NCBI GenBank assembly: GCA_963738345.1
Contig: CAVTWI010000002.1
Location: 3,968,001-4,032,000, forward strand
Reading direction: 5' to 3'
Length of the DNA: 64,000 nucleotides
Source of the DNA: Bog-159 sp963738345
Lineage (GTDB): Bacteria > Acidobacteriota > Terriglobia > Bryobacterales > Bryobacteraceae
Numbering within the stretch: the first letter of the stretch is position 1; each line of letters opens with the position of its first letter. The position numbers were made by a program, and so were the translations under genes. The notes beneath the pieces are model-generated. The model did no database searches. It was not told the origin of the DNA and was given only the letters and a program-made list of their open reading frames with translations. Positions 44,293 to 52,553 of the stretch are shown here, piece after piece.

Positions 44293-44982
44293 TTATTCTT
44301 TTTCTACTTGGAGGAATTCGAGTTCGACCGGCGTGGCGCGGCCGAAAATCATCACCATCACGCGCAGCGTGCCGCGGTCGGCATTGACTTCGTCCACCTT
44401 GCCGCGGAAGTTGGCGAACGGACCATCCACAATGCGGACGTTGTCGTTCCTCTCGTATGTCGTCTTGGGGCGCGGACGTTCCGTCGAAGAAGCCTGGCGG
44501 TACAGGATCGAATTGACTTCGTCGGCACTCAGGGGCACGGGCTGCGTCCCGCCGCCCACGAACCCGGTAACGCGCGGTGTGGCTTTTACCGCATGCCACA
44601 ACTCGTCGTTCATTTCCATTTCCACCAGCACGTAGCCTGGATAAACCAAGCGCTTGCTGGTGACCTTCTTGCCGTTGCGCAACTCCACCACTTCTTCGGT
44701 GGGAATGAGCACCTGCCCGATTTTGTCGGCGAAGCCAAAAGCCTCGGACCGGCTCTTCAACGACTCGGCCACCTTGTTTTCAAATCCCGAATAGGTGTGG
44801 ATGATGAACCATTTCTTGGGGGAAGATTCATCGTAGCCTTGGGGCGCGGCCTCTCCCTCGGGAGCGGCTTCCGCTTCAGCCTCGGGTCCGGGTTGTTCCG
44901 CGGTGGGCTCTTCCTGGAACTCTGCTTCGGACACTTCCTCGATCTCTGCTTCGGGAATGGATACTACCTTCTCGTCGTCCAT
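44293..44982 (-). CDS. nusG: Transcription elongation/antitermination factor NusG
   Basis: A 229-residue protein. The NGN domain begins near residue 55 (KKWFIIHTYSGFENKVAESL) and contains LVYPGYVLVEMEMNDELWHAVK; the KOW domain follows (NVRIVDGPFANFRGKVDEV). About 54 extra, mostly acidic residues precede the NGN domain, an unusual extension. Between secE and rplK as usual. Confidence 0.95.
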   Translation of the reverse strand: MDDEKVVSIPEAEIEEVSEAEFQEEPTAEQPGPEAEAEAAPEGEAAPQGYDESSPKKWFIIHTYSGFENKVAESLKSRSEAFGFADKIGQVLIPTEEVVELRNGKKVTSKRLVYPGYVLVEMEMNDELWHAVKATPRVTGFVGGGTQPVPLSADEVNSILYRQASSTERPRPKTTYERNDNVRIVDGPFANFRGKVDEVNADRGTLRVMVMIFGRATPVELEFLQVEKE

Positions 44983-44985
44983 ATG

Positions 44986-45222
44986 CTACTTCGACAATGC
45001 CTTGTACATACGCGTGACGCTATCGTTGAGCAGCGCATCCACTACCGCAAAGAAGGCCGCGAAGGCGAACACGGTGAAAATCACCACCAGCGTTGTGCCT
45101 TCCACCTGCTTGCGGCTAGGCCACGTGACGCGCTTCATTTCGAGCTTCAACTCGTTGAAGTAATCGCGCGTACGCGTGGGCCAACCGGTTACGCTTTCGA
45201 GAAAATTGTTAGTGCCTTCCAT
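44986..45222 (-). CDS. secE: Preprotein translocase subunit SecE
   Basis: A 78-residue single-helix SecE. ELKLEMKRVTWPSRKQVEGTT is the amphipathic signature, then one membrane helix (about 42-62). Three bases upstream of nusG. Conserved synteny supports the call. Confidence 0.95.
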   Translation of the reverse strand: MEGTNNFLESVTGWPTRTRDYFNELKLEMKRVTWPSRKQVEGTTLVVIFTVFAFAAFFAVVDALLNDSVTRMYKALSK

Positions 45223-45263
45223 ACTGCCTCGCTTCCCAACGACCGTCTTGTAAAGATTTGGAT

Positions 45264-45338
45264 TGGCAGGGGCGGAGGGATTCGAACCCCCACTCGCGGT
45301 TTTGGAGACCGCTGGTCTGCCGTTAAACCTACGCCCCT
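45264..45338 (-). tRNA. tRNA-Trp (anticodon CCA)
   Basis: Cloverleaf with acceptor AGGGGCG/CGCCCCT, T-loop GGTTCGAATC and anticodon loop CTCCAAA; encoded CCA end at 45264-45266. Between rpmG and secE, a common location. Confidence 0.95.
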
Positions 45339-45387
45339 AGCGTTCAACAAACTGGCGGGACAGACGCTGCTCCTGTCCCTCCTAATT

Positions 45388-45540
45388 CTACTTGATTTCC
45401 TTGTGCGCCTGGTGCTTCCGGCAATACGGGCAGAATTTCTTCATTTCCAGCCGTTCCGTGGTGGTCTTCTTGTTCTTGGTGCCCGAATAGTTGCGGTTCT
45501 TGCACTCGGTGCACTGAAAAGTGATGATCTCGCGTGCCAT
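45388..45540 (-). CDS. rpmG: 50S ribosomal protein L33
   Basis: A 50-residue protein (MAREIITFQCTECKNRNY at the start, FCPYCRKHQAHKE at the end) with four cysteines forming a C-x2-C pair set, so the zinc-binding form. Lies between tuf and tRNA-Trp, as in many genomes. Confidence 0.95.
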   Translation of the reverse strand: MAREIITFQCTECKNRNYSGTKNKKTTTERLEMKKFCPYCRKHQAHKEIK

Positions 45541-45558
45541 GTTATTGTCCTTCCGGCC

Positions 45559-46746
45559 TTACTCAATAATCTCGGTGACGGTGCCGGCGCCGACGGTACG
45601 TCCGCCTTCGCGGATAGCGAACCGCAACCCCTTATCCATAGCGATGGGCGTGATCAACTCGACTTCCAGATTCACGTTGTCCCCAGGCATCACCATCTCC
45701 GTGCCTTCCGGCAACTGCGCCACACCCGTTACGTCCGTCGTTCGGAAGTAGAACTGCGGCCGGTAGCCCTTGAAGAACGGCGTATGCCGCCCGCCTTCTT
45801 CCTTGCTCAGCACGTATACGCTGCCGCGGAACTTCTTGTGCGGCGTGATCGATTTCGGCTTCGCCACCACCTGCCCGCGCTCTACGTCGTCCTTTTCAAT
45901 ACCGCGCAGCAGCAAGCCAACGTTGTCTCCGGCGCGCCCTTCGTCCAACAACTTCTTGAACATTTCGATGCCGGTCACAACTGTCTGCCGCGTATCCCGG
46001 AAGCCCACGATCTCGACCGGTTCGCCCACCTTCGCGATGCCCCGCTCGATACGGCCCGTCACTACCGTGCCGCGACCCTGGATCGAGAAGATATCTTCGA
46101 TCGGCATGATGAACGGCTTGTCGACTTCGCGCGTCGGCAGCGGCACATAACTATCTACCGCGGCCATCAACTCGTCGATCTTCTTTTCCCACTCCGGCTC
46201 GCCGTTCAACGCACCCAGCGCAGAAACCCGGATCACCGGTACGTCGTCGCCCGGGAACTGGTAGGTGGTCAACAATTCGCGCATTTCCAGCTCAACCAAG
46301 TCCAGCAATTCGCCGTCGTCGACCATGTCCACTTTATTCAGCGCCACTACGATGTAGGGCACACCCACTTGGCGGGCCAGCAGCAAGTGCTCGCGCGTTT
46401 GGGGCATTGGGCCATCGGTCGCCGCCACCACCAGGATGGCGCCATCCATCTGCGCCGCGCCGGTGATCATGTTCTTGATGTAGTCGGCGTGGCCGGGGCA
46501 ATCCACGTGGGCGTAATGCCGGTTGGGCGTTTCGTATTCCACGTGCGCCACCGCGATCGTGATACCGCGTGCTTTTTCTTCCGGCGCGTTGTCGATAGAG
46601 TCGAAACTGCGGAACTTCACTTTGGGGTTGTTCTTCGCCAGCACCTTCGTGATGGCCGCCGTCAGCGTGGTCTTGCCGTGATCGATGTGTCCGATCGTGC
46701 CGATGTTTACGTGCGGCTTGCTGCGATCAAATTTTTCCTTTGCCAT
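45559..46746 (-). CDS. tuf: Elongation factor Tu
   Basis: A 395-residue GTPase delivering aminoacyl-tRNA. G1 GHIDHGKTTL, G2 region RGITI, G3 DCPGH, G4 NKVD and SAL are all intact, with three full domains ending GAGTVTEIIE. A GAAGG site precedes the ATG. Downstream of tRNA-Thr. Confidence 0.98.
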   Translation of the reverse strand: MAKEKFDRSKPHVNIGTIGHIDHGKTTLTAAITKVLAKNNPKVKFRSFDSIDNAPEEKARGITIAVAHVEYETPNRHYAHVDCPGHADYIKNMITGAAQMDGAILVVAATDGPMPQTREHLLLARQVGVPYIVVALNKVDMVDDGELLDLVELEMRELLTTYQFPGDDVPVIRVSALGALNGEPEWEKKIDELMAAVDSYVPLPTREVDKPFIMPIEDIFSIQGRGTVVTGRIERGIAKVGEPVEIVGFRDTRQTVVTGIEMFKKLLDEGRAGDNVGLLLRGIEKDDVERGQVVAKPKSITPHKKFRGSVYVLSKEEGGRHTPFFKGYRPQFYFRTTDVTGVAQLPEGTEMVMPGDNVNLEVELITPIAMDKGLRFAIREGGRTVGAGTVTEIIE

Positions 46747-46786
46747 TTCGTATTGCCTTCTGTACGGATTCGCTACAGGAATATTC

Positions 46787-46862
<76 letters not shown>

Positions 46863-46878
46863 CCGTTAAACTCAGAAC

Positions 46879-46967
46879 TGGTGGACGGGGGAGGATTCGA
46901 ACCTCCGTAGCCCGCAAGGGGCGACAGATTTACAGTCTGTTGCCATTAGCCGCTCGGCCACCCGTCC
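46879..46967 (-). tRNA. tRNA-Tyr (anticodon GTA)
   Basis: Long-variable-arm tRNA with acceptor GGACGGG/CCCGTCC, anticodon loop CTGTAAA, T-loop GGTTCGAATC; CCA encoded at 46879-46881. The usual neighbouring tRNA-Gly is absent. Confidence 0.95.
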
Positions 46968-47053
46968 AACTTCCGGCGACGCACCTCTGCTTACCGCACT
47001 CCGCCGGTGAAAGAACCAGTGTACCAAAACTTTCGACGGCGCGCGCGACGCTG

Positions 47054-47059
47054 TATAGT
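47054..47059 (+). promoter_or_regulatory. -10-like box before the DUF4185-like gene
   Basis: TATAGT six bases before the ATG; no ribosome site. Fits leaderless transcription. Confidence 0.4.
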
Positions 47060-47065
47060 GAGCGA

Positions 47066-48205
47066 ATGTATATTGAGCAAATGCCCAGCCCCCTATTTCG
47101 ATGCGCCCTCTTTCTTCCCATAGCCATAGCCGCCCTATCCGCCCAATGCACGCTGCCGCCCGCCCCAGGGACCGGTACGCCCGACACCTCATTCGATACA
47201 TTTTTCACCCAGAACGGTCCAGGCTGGACCGGCGCCGACGGCACCTACTCCGTCCTGCTGCCCAACGGGCAGAATCTCTGGGTTTGGTCGGATTCGTATA
47301 TCGGCACCGTGAATCCCCAAACGCGTTTGCGCTCGGGGTACTTGTTTCAAGCGCACAACTCGCTGACCATTCAGGACCAGACAGCCAATACGCTCACCAC
47401 CGTCGGGTATCCCAAAACCAGTTCGTACTTCGCGCCCTCGAATTCGGCCGATTGGTTCTGGCCGGGCGACAGCATGGTGATCGAAAAGTCCCCCGGCGTC
47501 TACGTGATCAAGGTTCTGCTGCTCGAATGGACTGGCACGTTCCAGTTCGTGGGCGATTCGGTAGCAACGGTTGTCTATCCCAGTATGAAAATCCAATCCA
47601 TACAGCCTATCGCCCTGCAGGATCTTTCGATTGAATGGGGCACGCGTATTTTCAAAGTCGGCGCGTACTTTTATCTGTATGGCATTAAGGATCCGGGCAC
47701 GGCGAATAAGTTACCCTATGTGGCGCGGTTTTCGACTCTGTCGGCGCTGACCGACGCCAGCCAGTGGCAGTTTTGGAGCGCCACCAGCCATGCCTGGGTA
47801 TCGGGACAATCGAATGCCACGCCCATGGCCGGCGTACCCGCCATCACCAACGAGTACAGCGTCCATCGTCTAAACGCTGCGACCGGGCCCTTCTATCTAA
47901 TGACCGGGATGGACCCGCAAAATCCGCCGTTCCCGGGCTGGGAGTATGTCACGACCTATTATTCATGCACTCCGCAAGGCCCCTGGACTACCCGCACCGT
48001 GGTCTACACCACGCCCGAAACGGGAGCGCCCGGTTGCTCGGTGGGTGTGCTCGACACCTACAACCCCAAAGCGCATCCGGAGTTCCCGTCGAGCGCGGGA
48101 ATCCTGGTTTCCTACAATGTCAACGCGGTCAATTCCAAAGACCTGATTTGCGCCGACGATTACAAGCCGCGTTTCATTCGCGTACCCATCGCCGGACTCG
48201 AGTAA
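47066..48205 (+). CDS. Exported DUF4185/DUF5005-like protein
   Basis: A 379-residue protein. A signal peptide (about 1-26, FLPIAIAALSAQ) is followed by a five-bladed-propeller-like fold. The opening GTYSVLLPNGQNLWVWSDSYIG resembles the G-D-T/D-S-F motif of DUF4185 glycosidase-like proteins. Later blocks include FLYGIKDP-like FYLYGIKDP and TTYYSCTPQGPW. Start at 47066 or 47081. Probably carbohydrate-active, unproven. Confidence 0.65.
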   Translation: MYIEQMPSPLFRCALFLPIAIAALSAQCTLPPAPGTGTPDTSFDTFFTQNGPGWTGADGTYSVLLPNGQNLWVWSDSYIGTVNPQTRLRSGYLFQAHNSLTIQDQTANTLTTVGYPKTSSYFAPSNSADWFWPGDSMVIEKSPGVYVIKVLLLEWTGTFQFVGDSVATVVYPSMKIQSIQPIALQDLSIEWGTRIFKVGAYFYLYGIKDPGTANKLPYVARFSTLSALTDASQWQFWSATSHAWVSGQSNATPMAGVPAITNEYSVHRLNAATGPFYLMTGMDPQNPPFPGWEYVTTYYSCTPQGPWTTRTVVYTTPETGAPGCSVGVLDTYNPKAHPEFPSSAGILVSYNVNAVNSKDLICADDYKPRFIRVPIAGLE

Positions 48206-48206
48206 G

Positions 48207-49265
48207 TCAGTTCTGGCGCAGGGGCGGCATCGGTATGGGAATGTTGTAAGTGGTAGCGCCCACGCCGGTGCCGCCCTGGCACGTGTTCGGTGGAGTGGTG
48301 CAGACCGTCGATGTGCCCTGGCACTCGGCTGCCCAAAACATATAGCCAAGCATTCCGGGCGTGGCTCCCGCGCCATGTGGAGCTACCGTCTGCACGAAAC
48401 TACCGGTGGTGTTCTCGAGCGAAGTGCTGAAGTTGATGCATTCCGGAATCGGCTTCTTGCCGACAAGGTAAACGCTGCCGGTGAGTTTCGCGGGAGCCAG
48501 TGGGGGCACGGCCGGACTCGTTTGGGCATAGCCGTTCACGTGCTGACGCCACTGCGCCTCGGCTGCGGAAGCGGTCTTATACTGCGTGTTCGACACCATG
48601 GCATTGGCATAGTCGAGCACCGGATTGGCAGTGGTCAGCCACTTGGCGGTGGCGTGCGCGGCCAGCGCGGTGAGGTAGGTGTCGCCCGATCCCAGATCGA
48701 TGGTCAGGCGTGCGGCGGGATTAGCGCCGGTCGGGTCGTAGGGAATCTGCGAGCGGTACGCTGTAATGAAACTCTGCAGCCCGGTCAGATTCGGGTTGGA
48801 ATCGTTTTCATAATCTATTTCCATACCCACGCCAAACTTCCGGGCGGCAGCGGCAGCGTGCAGACCTAACTGCGTCGGGTTGGTCGACAGGGCCGTGTCC
48901 CACGAACTGGTGTAACTGGCGCCGCCGATGGAGAACATCACCCGCACATTCTTGCTTGTAAAGTAACTCACAATCGCCGAAGTCATCCCGATGGGTATAC
49001 CGTTCACCGTCTCGCCATCGTTAGTAAGGTTCATCAACTTCACCGGATTGACGAAACTAAGAATTGCCAGGTTGACCGAAGGCTGGCCGTCTCCGCGATC
49101 GATCATCCAATGATTCGCGTTGTCGAAATCGGTTAGGGTACGGACGGAGGCCCAGGAGCAGTAATCGTTGCTGCATTGCCATGCGCCATATATCTGGAGC
49201 GGCGTTTGCGCGGCTGCCGGAAGCATGCTCGCGAGAAATACAAAGAAAGTTATGAGTGCCCGCAT
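48207..49265 (-). CDS. Exported GH18-like protein with altered catalytic motif
   Basis: A 352-residue secreted TIM-barrel protein with a signal peptide (ends near AAAQ, residue 20). The strand VRVMFSIGGASYTSSW is the GH18 S-x-G-G motif. The catalytic strand reads VGMEIDYE where the family has D-G-x-D-x-D-x-E: the last D and the acid E remain, but the first D is V and the second is E. Activity is therefore uncertain; a lectin-like role or a related endo-glycosidase is possible. Confidence 0.75.
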   Translation of the reverse strand: MRALITFFVFLASMLPAAAQTPLQIYGAWQCSNDYCSWASVRTLTDFDNANHWMIDRGDGQPSVNLAILSFVNPVKLMNLTNDGETVNGIPIGMTSAIVSYFTSKNVRVMFSIGGASYTSSWDTALSTNPTQLGLHAAAAARKFGVGMEIDYENDSNPNLTGLQSFITAYRSQIPYDPTGANPAARLTIDLGSGDTYLTALAAHATAKWLTTANPVLDYANAMVSNTQYKTASAAEAQWRQHVNGYAQTSPAVPPLAPAKLTGSVYLVGKKPIPECINFSTSLENTTGSFVQTVAPHGAGATPGMLGYMFWAAECQGTSTVCTTPPNTCQGGTGVGATTYNIPIPMPPLRQN

Positions 49266-49271
49266 GCCTGT

Positions 49272-49277
49272 ATTTTA
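49272..49277 (-). promoter_or_regulatory. -10-like box before the GH18-like gene
   Basis: TAAAAT six bases before the ATG on the minus strand; no ribosome site. Confidence 0.4.
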
Positions 49278-51197
49278 GCGTGCATAGTCCAACTGCTGGC
49301 GCATGTAATCGCGCGGATAACTCATGGTGACTTTGCCGTCCTTCAGGGTCAACTGCGGATTGATGCCGGTCCAGTAAGTGGGTATGTTGAGCTTGGCGTA
49401 GCGGGTCACCACCTGATCGCGCAGCCTGGCATCGAAATGCACGCCGTAGCGGTCGACCAGCGCTTTGATGGCATTGTAGTCGCCTTCGGCTTTGATGCGC
49501 ATCAGTTCGGCCAGCAGCATGCCGACGCCTTTACGCATCTTGTCATAATCCCGCACCGCGATATACGTTTTCCCGCCCCGATCGAATTGTTCGATGGCCC
49601 CAGTCTTATCCATGATGTAGCGCACGATCATCTGGCGGTCGCGCTGATGATCTTCCTCAATCGTGTCGCCTTTCAATATCCGCCGAAGCTGCGTCAATGC
49701 TGCACGCGCGGACGCGTTGTACATGGCTTTGCCCACGTCGGGGCTCGAGATGAGCCCCAGCTGTTGCAACTTAGGATCGAAAACGTTCCACAGCGCCATC
49801 AGATCCGCCCGCGCCTCTTCCAGCGTTGAAAAGTATTCTTTCAAGTAGTAGCTGGGCTCGTGAGTGAGTTTGGGACTAAGCTTTCCCGATCCGTGTCCGA
49901 TGACTTCGTGCAGTGCCGTCATCAGGTCTTCCGCCTCATCCCCATATTTCTTGCCCAGCGCCACTTCCTCAGGCGACGATGCGAATTCTGCCAACGGGCC
50001 AGAGCCGGTGGCGTGCTCCAAAGCGTGGCTGCTGCCGGTAAACATGAAGCTCTTGGATCCGTACTTCTCGTGGACTTCGTTCTCGTTGGGCAGGTTGTCA
50101 CCGATGGTGGAAACGTGGAAGTCGCCCGTTTCAATAAGCGCCTCGACCGCTTTGGCCACCGGCGGTTTCACGCCTTGCATCTTGTATTGAGGCAGCCACG
50201 GCGCGTGGTCTTCGAAGTACTGAGCGTTATCGGAGAGCTTGCGCATGCGGCCGGCCAAGGCTTCGTCGGAAACGGTTACGAAACTTTGGGAACTGCCTTT
50301 GGCGCCGCGCGCATCGCGATAGACTTCGATGAAACCATTGTCGAAATCCACCGACGGATTGTCCTGCACCCAGTCGATCCCAAACTGGATCCAGTCCTGC
50401 GGATTGCCTGTCTGATAGTAGCGGATCAGGTCGGCGATAGCTTTGGATTGGGCCGGGCTGGCGTATTTGCGCGCCTGTTCAAAAGCGTCGTTGGCCCGGC
50501 GCAGATACTGGGCGTCGCGGCCTGCAGGGATCTTGCCGTCCGGAGTGCCGGCCCGGTAGACCTCTTCTGTCAACTTGCCGTCTGCGCCCTTCGCCAGCCG
50601 CGAGTTCAAGGGATACTGTTCGTGGAAGCTCTTAATCTCCGCCAAGCTGAGTCCAGGGGAATAGAAATTATTGGAACTCGCCTGCAGGATGTCGAGGCTG
50701 CCGCGCGGACTCTTGGCCGTGATCATGGGCTCGAATTGGGGATCGAACAAAGAAGCTTGCAGCGCCTCCACTTCTCCCGCAAGCTTTGGCCCCGCGGCCG
50801 CCTTGAATTCGGCGAAACTGCATTCCGGCAGGAACTTCTGCGAGGTCATCTCGTTGTGATTGCCCTTGTTCGCCCAAAAAAGCTTGGTGAACGATGTGAT
50901 CTTCCGCATGACGCCGGCATCGACGCCTTGCCGGTGGGTGACGATAGTCTCGAGCAAGTGCTTCTGGCGCAACCCGAACCGCGACAGTTGATCGTAAATA
51001 ATCGGATCGATGGCGATGGACGCCTCGCTCAGCCAGTAAGCCAGCAACTGCTCGCGCGGCGCCAGTTTATGAAAACTGCCGGCGGTCAGTTGCACGAATC
51101 CGGTATTGCCGATGCGGTCGGCCAGCGCATCTTGCTGCGCCGGAAGAGCGGCGCAAAGCGTGAGAGACAAAAGGGCAGTGCGAAACAGTTTGGGCAT
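49275..51197 (-). CDS. Exported dipeptidyl-peptidase III (M49)
   Basis: A 640-residue zinc peptidase. A signal peptide (about 1-19, ending LPAQ) is followed by the M49 catalytic domain. The zinc motif is visible in LHEVIGHGSGK (H-E-x3-G-H, the M49 form with an extra residue) and the third ligand in EEARADLMALW. It cuts dipeptides from the N-terminus of peptides. Start MPKLF at 51197 is chosen; the frame runs to 51257 but that part overlaps the divergent GH13 gene. Confidence 0.9.
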   Translation of the reverse strand: MPKLFRTALLSLTLCAALPAQQDALADRIGNTGFVQLTAGSFHKLAPREQLLAYWLSEASIAIDPIIYDQLSRFGLRQKHLLETIVTHRQGVDAGVMRKITSFTKLFWANKGNHNEMTSQKFLPECSFAEFKAAAGPKLAGEVEALQASLFDPQFEPMITAKSPRGSLDILQASSNNFYSPGLSLAEIKSFHEQYPLNSRLAKGADGKLTEEVYRAGTPDGKIPAGRDAQYLRRANDAFEQARKYASPAQSKAIADLIRYYQTGNPQDWIQFGIDWVQDNPSVDFDNGFIEVYRDARGAKGSSQSFVTVSDEALAGRMRKLSDNAQYFEDHAPWLPQYKMQGVKPPVAKAVEALIETGDFHVSTIGDNLPNENEVHEKYGSKSFMFTGSSHALEHATGSGPLAEFASSPEEVALGKKYGDEAEDLMTALHEVIGHGSGKLSPKLTHEPSYYLKEYFSTLEEARADLMALWNVFDPKLQQLGLISSPDVGKAMYNASARAALTQLRRILKGDTIEEDHQRDRQMIVRYIMDKTGAIEQFDRGGKTYIAVRDYDKMRKGVGMLLAELMRIKAEGDYNAIKALVDRYGVHFDARLRDQVVTRYAKLNIPTYWTGINPQLTLKDGKVTMSYPRDYMRQQLDYAR

Positions 51198-51202
51198 CAC
51201 AC

Positions 51203-51229
51203 AGTATGGTAGCGCCGCGGCGCTACTAT
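51203..51229. promoter_or_regulatory. Divergent promoter with 18-bp palindrome
   Basis: A perfect palindrome, GTAGCGCCG then CGGCGCTAC (51209-51226), occupies the centre of a 38-bp gap between the divergent M49 and GH13 starts. It is flanked by -10-like boxes: CATACT on the minus strand (51203-51208), five bases from the M49 ATG, and TACTAT on the plus strand (51224-51229), six bases from the GH13 ATG. A dimeric regulator could control both genes. Confidence 0.5.
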
Positions 51230-51235
51230 ATACGC

Positions 51236-52552
51236 ATGCATAAAGCGACATGGGCAATCCTGTTTGCCCTGTGTCTTCCCGCTCTCGCGGCCCCGCCCGC
51301 CTGGTTGCCTGGCGCCGTGATCTACGAAGTCTTTCCGCGCGACTTTTCGCCGTCGGGCGATCTGAACGGAGTCACCGCCGGCCTCGATCGCCTGCACCAA
51401 CTGGGTGTCGATGTGGTCTGGCTGATGCCCATTCATCCCGTCGGCCAAGCCAAGCGCAAAGGCACCATGGGCAGCCCTTACTCGGTCCGCGATTATTATG
51501 CCATCAATCCCGACTACGGCACCAAAGACGATTTGAAACGCCTGGTCGTAGAAGCCCACAAGCGCGGCATGAAGGTGATTATCGATATCGTGGCCAACCA
51601 CACGTCGTGGGACAGCGTCATGATGAAGCATCCCGAGTTCTATAAACACAACGCCGCGGGACAGATCATATCGCCGGTCCCCGAGTGGGAAGACGTGGCG
51701 GGTCTCGACTATACCAATGCCGGACTGCGCACCTACATGATCGACATGCTGCGCTATTGGATCCGCGATTTCGACCTCGATGGCTACCGCTGCGATGCGG
51801 CGGGCATGGTGCCGGTGAGCTTCTGGGAAAGTGCACGCGCAGAGGTGGACAAGGTCAAGCCGGGCACCGTGTGGCTGGCGGAATGGCACGATCCGCCGCT
51901 GATGGTCAAGGCCTTCGATGTGGATTACGCCTGGCCGCTACACAGCACCTTGGCCTCCATCTTTGCCAAGGGCGCGCCGGCCCGGGACCTGCGCGCGTCA
52001 TGGGAAGAGGAACGCGGCCAGTATGCCAAAGGCGCGCTACACATGCGCATTTCCGACGATCACGACGAAGAGCGAGCCATCGTACGGTTTGGCAAAGGCG
52101 GAGCCCTGGCGGCATCGGCCTTCATGTTCACGATGGACGGCGTACCGCTGCTCTACGAGGGTATGGAAGCCGGAGATACGGCGGAATCGGGCTCGCCCGC
52201 ACTGTTCGAAAAGCTGCCCGTCTTCTGGCAGATTGCCGAACGCAGGCCGGAGTTTCCGCGCTTCTATGCCGCCATGCTGGCGCTGCGCCACGCGCATCCG
52301 GCGCTACAACAGGGCGAGACCGAATGGCTGCGCAATGCGGATGACTCGCGCGTAGTCACCTATCTGCGCAAGGGCGAAGGTGAAGAATTCCTGGTGGCCG
52401 TCAACTTCTCCAATCAACCGTTCCTCGGGCTGGTGGATGCCGCGGCGCAGGGTTTCACGGACGTAACGCCGGGAGTGGACCCGCGCCCGATCATGCTGCC
52501 GGTGCTTTCGCTGGATGCCTGGGGTTGGCGAATCCTCCGGCGCGCAAAGTAG
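51236..52552 (+). CDS. Exported alpha-amylase-family (GH13) enzyme
   Basis: A 438-residue secreted enzyme. A signal peptide (ends near LPALA, residue 18) precedes the (beta/alpha)8 barrel: region I DIVANHTSW, region II DLDGYRCDAAG (nucleophile D), region III WLAEWHDPP (acid/base E), region IV ISDDHDEER (transition-state D). A short C-terminal beta domain follows. Acts on alpha-glucans; product specificity cannot be told. Shares a palindromic promoter region with the M49 peptidase. Confidence 0.92.
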   Translation: MHKATWAILFALCLPALAAPPAWLPGAVIYEVFPRDFSPSGDLNGVTAGLDRLHQLGVDVVWLMPIHPVGQAKRKGTMGSPYSVRDYYAINPDYGTKDDLKRLVVEAHKRGMKVIIDIVANHTSWDSVMMKHPEFYKHNAAGQIISPVPEWEDVAGLDYTNAGLRTYMIDMLRYWIRDFDLDGYRCDAAGMVPVSFWESARAEVDKVKPGTVWLAEWHDPPLMVKAFDVDYAWPLHSTLASIFAKGAPARDLRASWEEERGQYAKGALHMRISDDHDEERAIVRFGKGGALAASAFMFTMDGVPLLYEGMEAGDTAESGSPALFEKLPVFWQIAERRPEFPRFYAAMLALRHAHPALQQGETEWLRNADDSRVVTYLRKGEGEEFLVAVNFSNQPFLGLVDAAAQGFTDVTPGVDPRPIMLPVLSLDAWGWRILRRAK

Positions 52553-52553
52553 C

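Noticed and set aside
49860..51212. 450-codon plus-strand frame over the M49 gene
   Set aside because: Antisense shadow of a conserved peptidase with no domain of its own.
47066..52552. Polysaccharide utilisation locus made of the hydrolase genes
   Set aside because: No SusC/SusD pair or transporter is present, the strands vary and an M49 peptidase lies among them, so a shared pathway is not supported.
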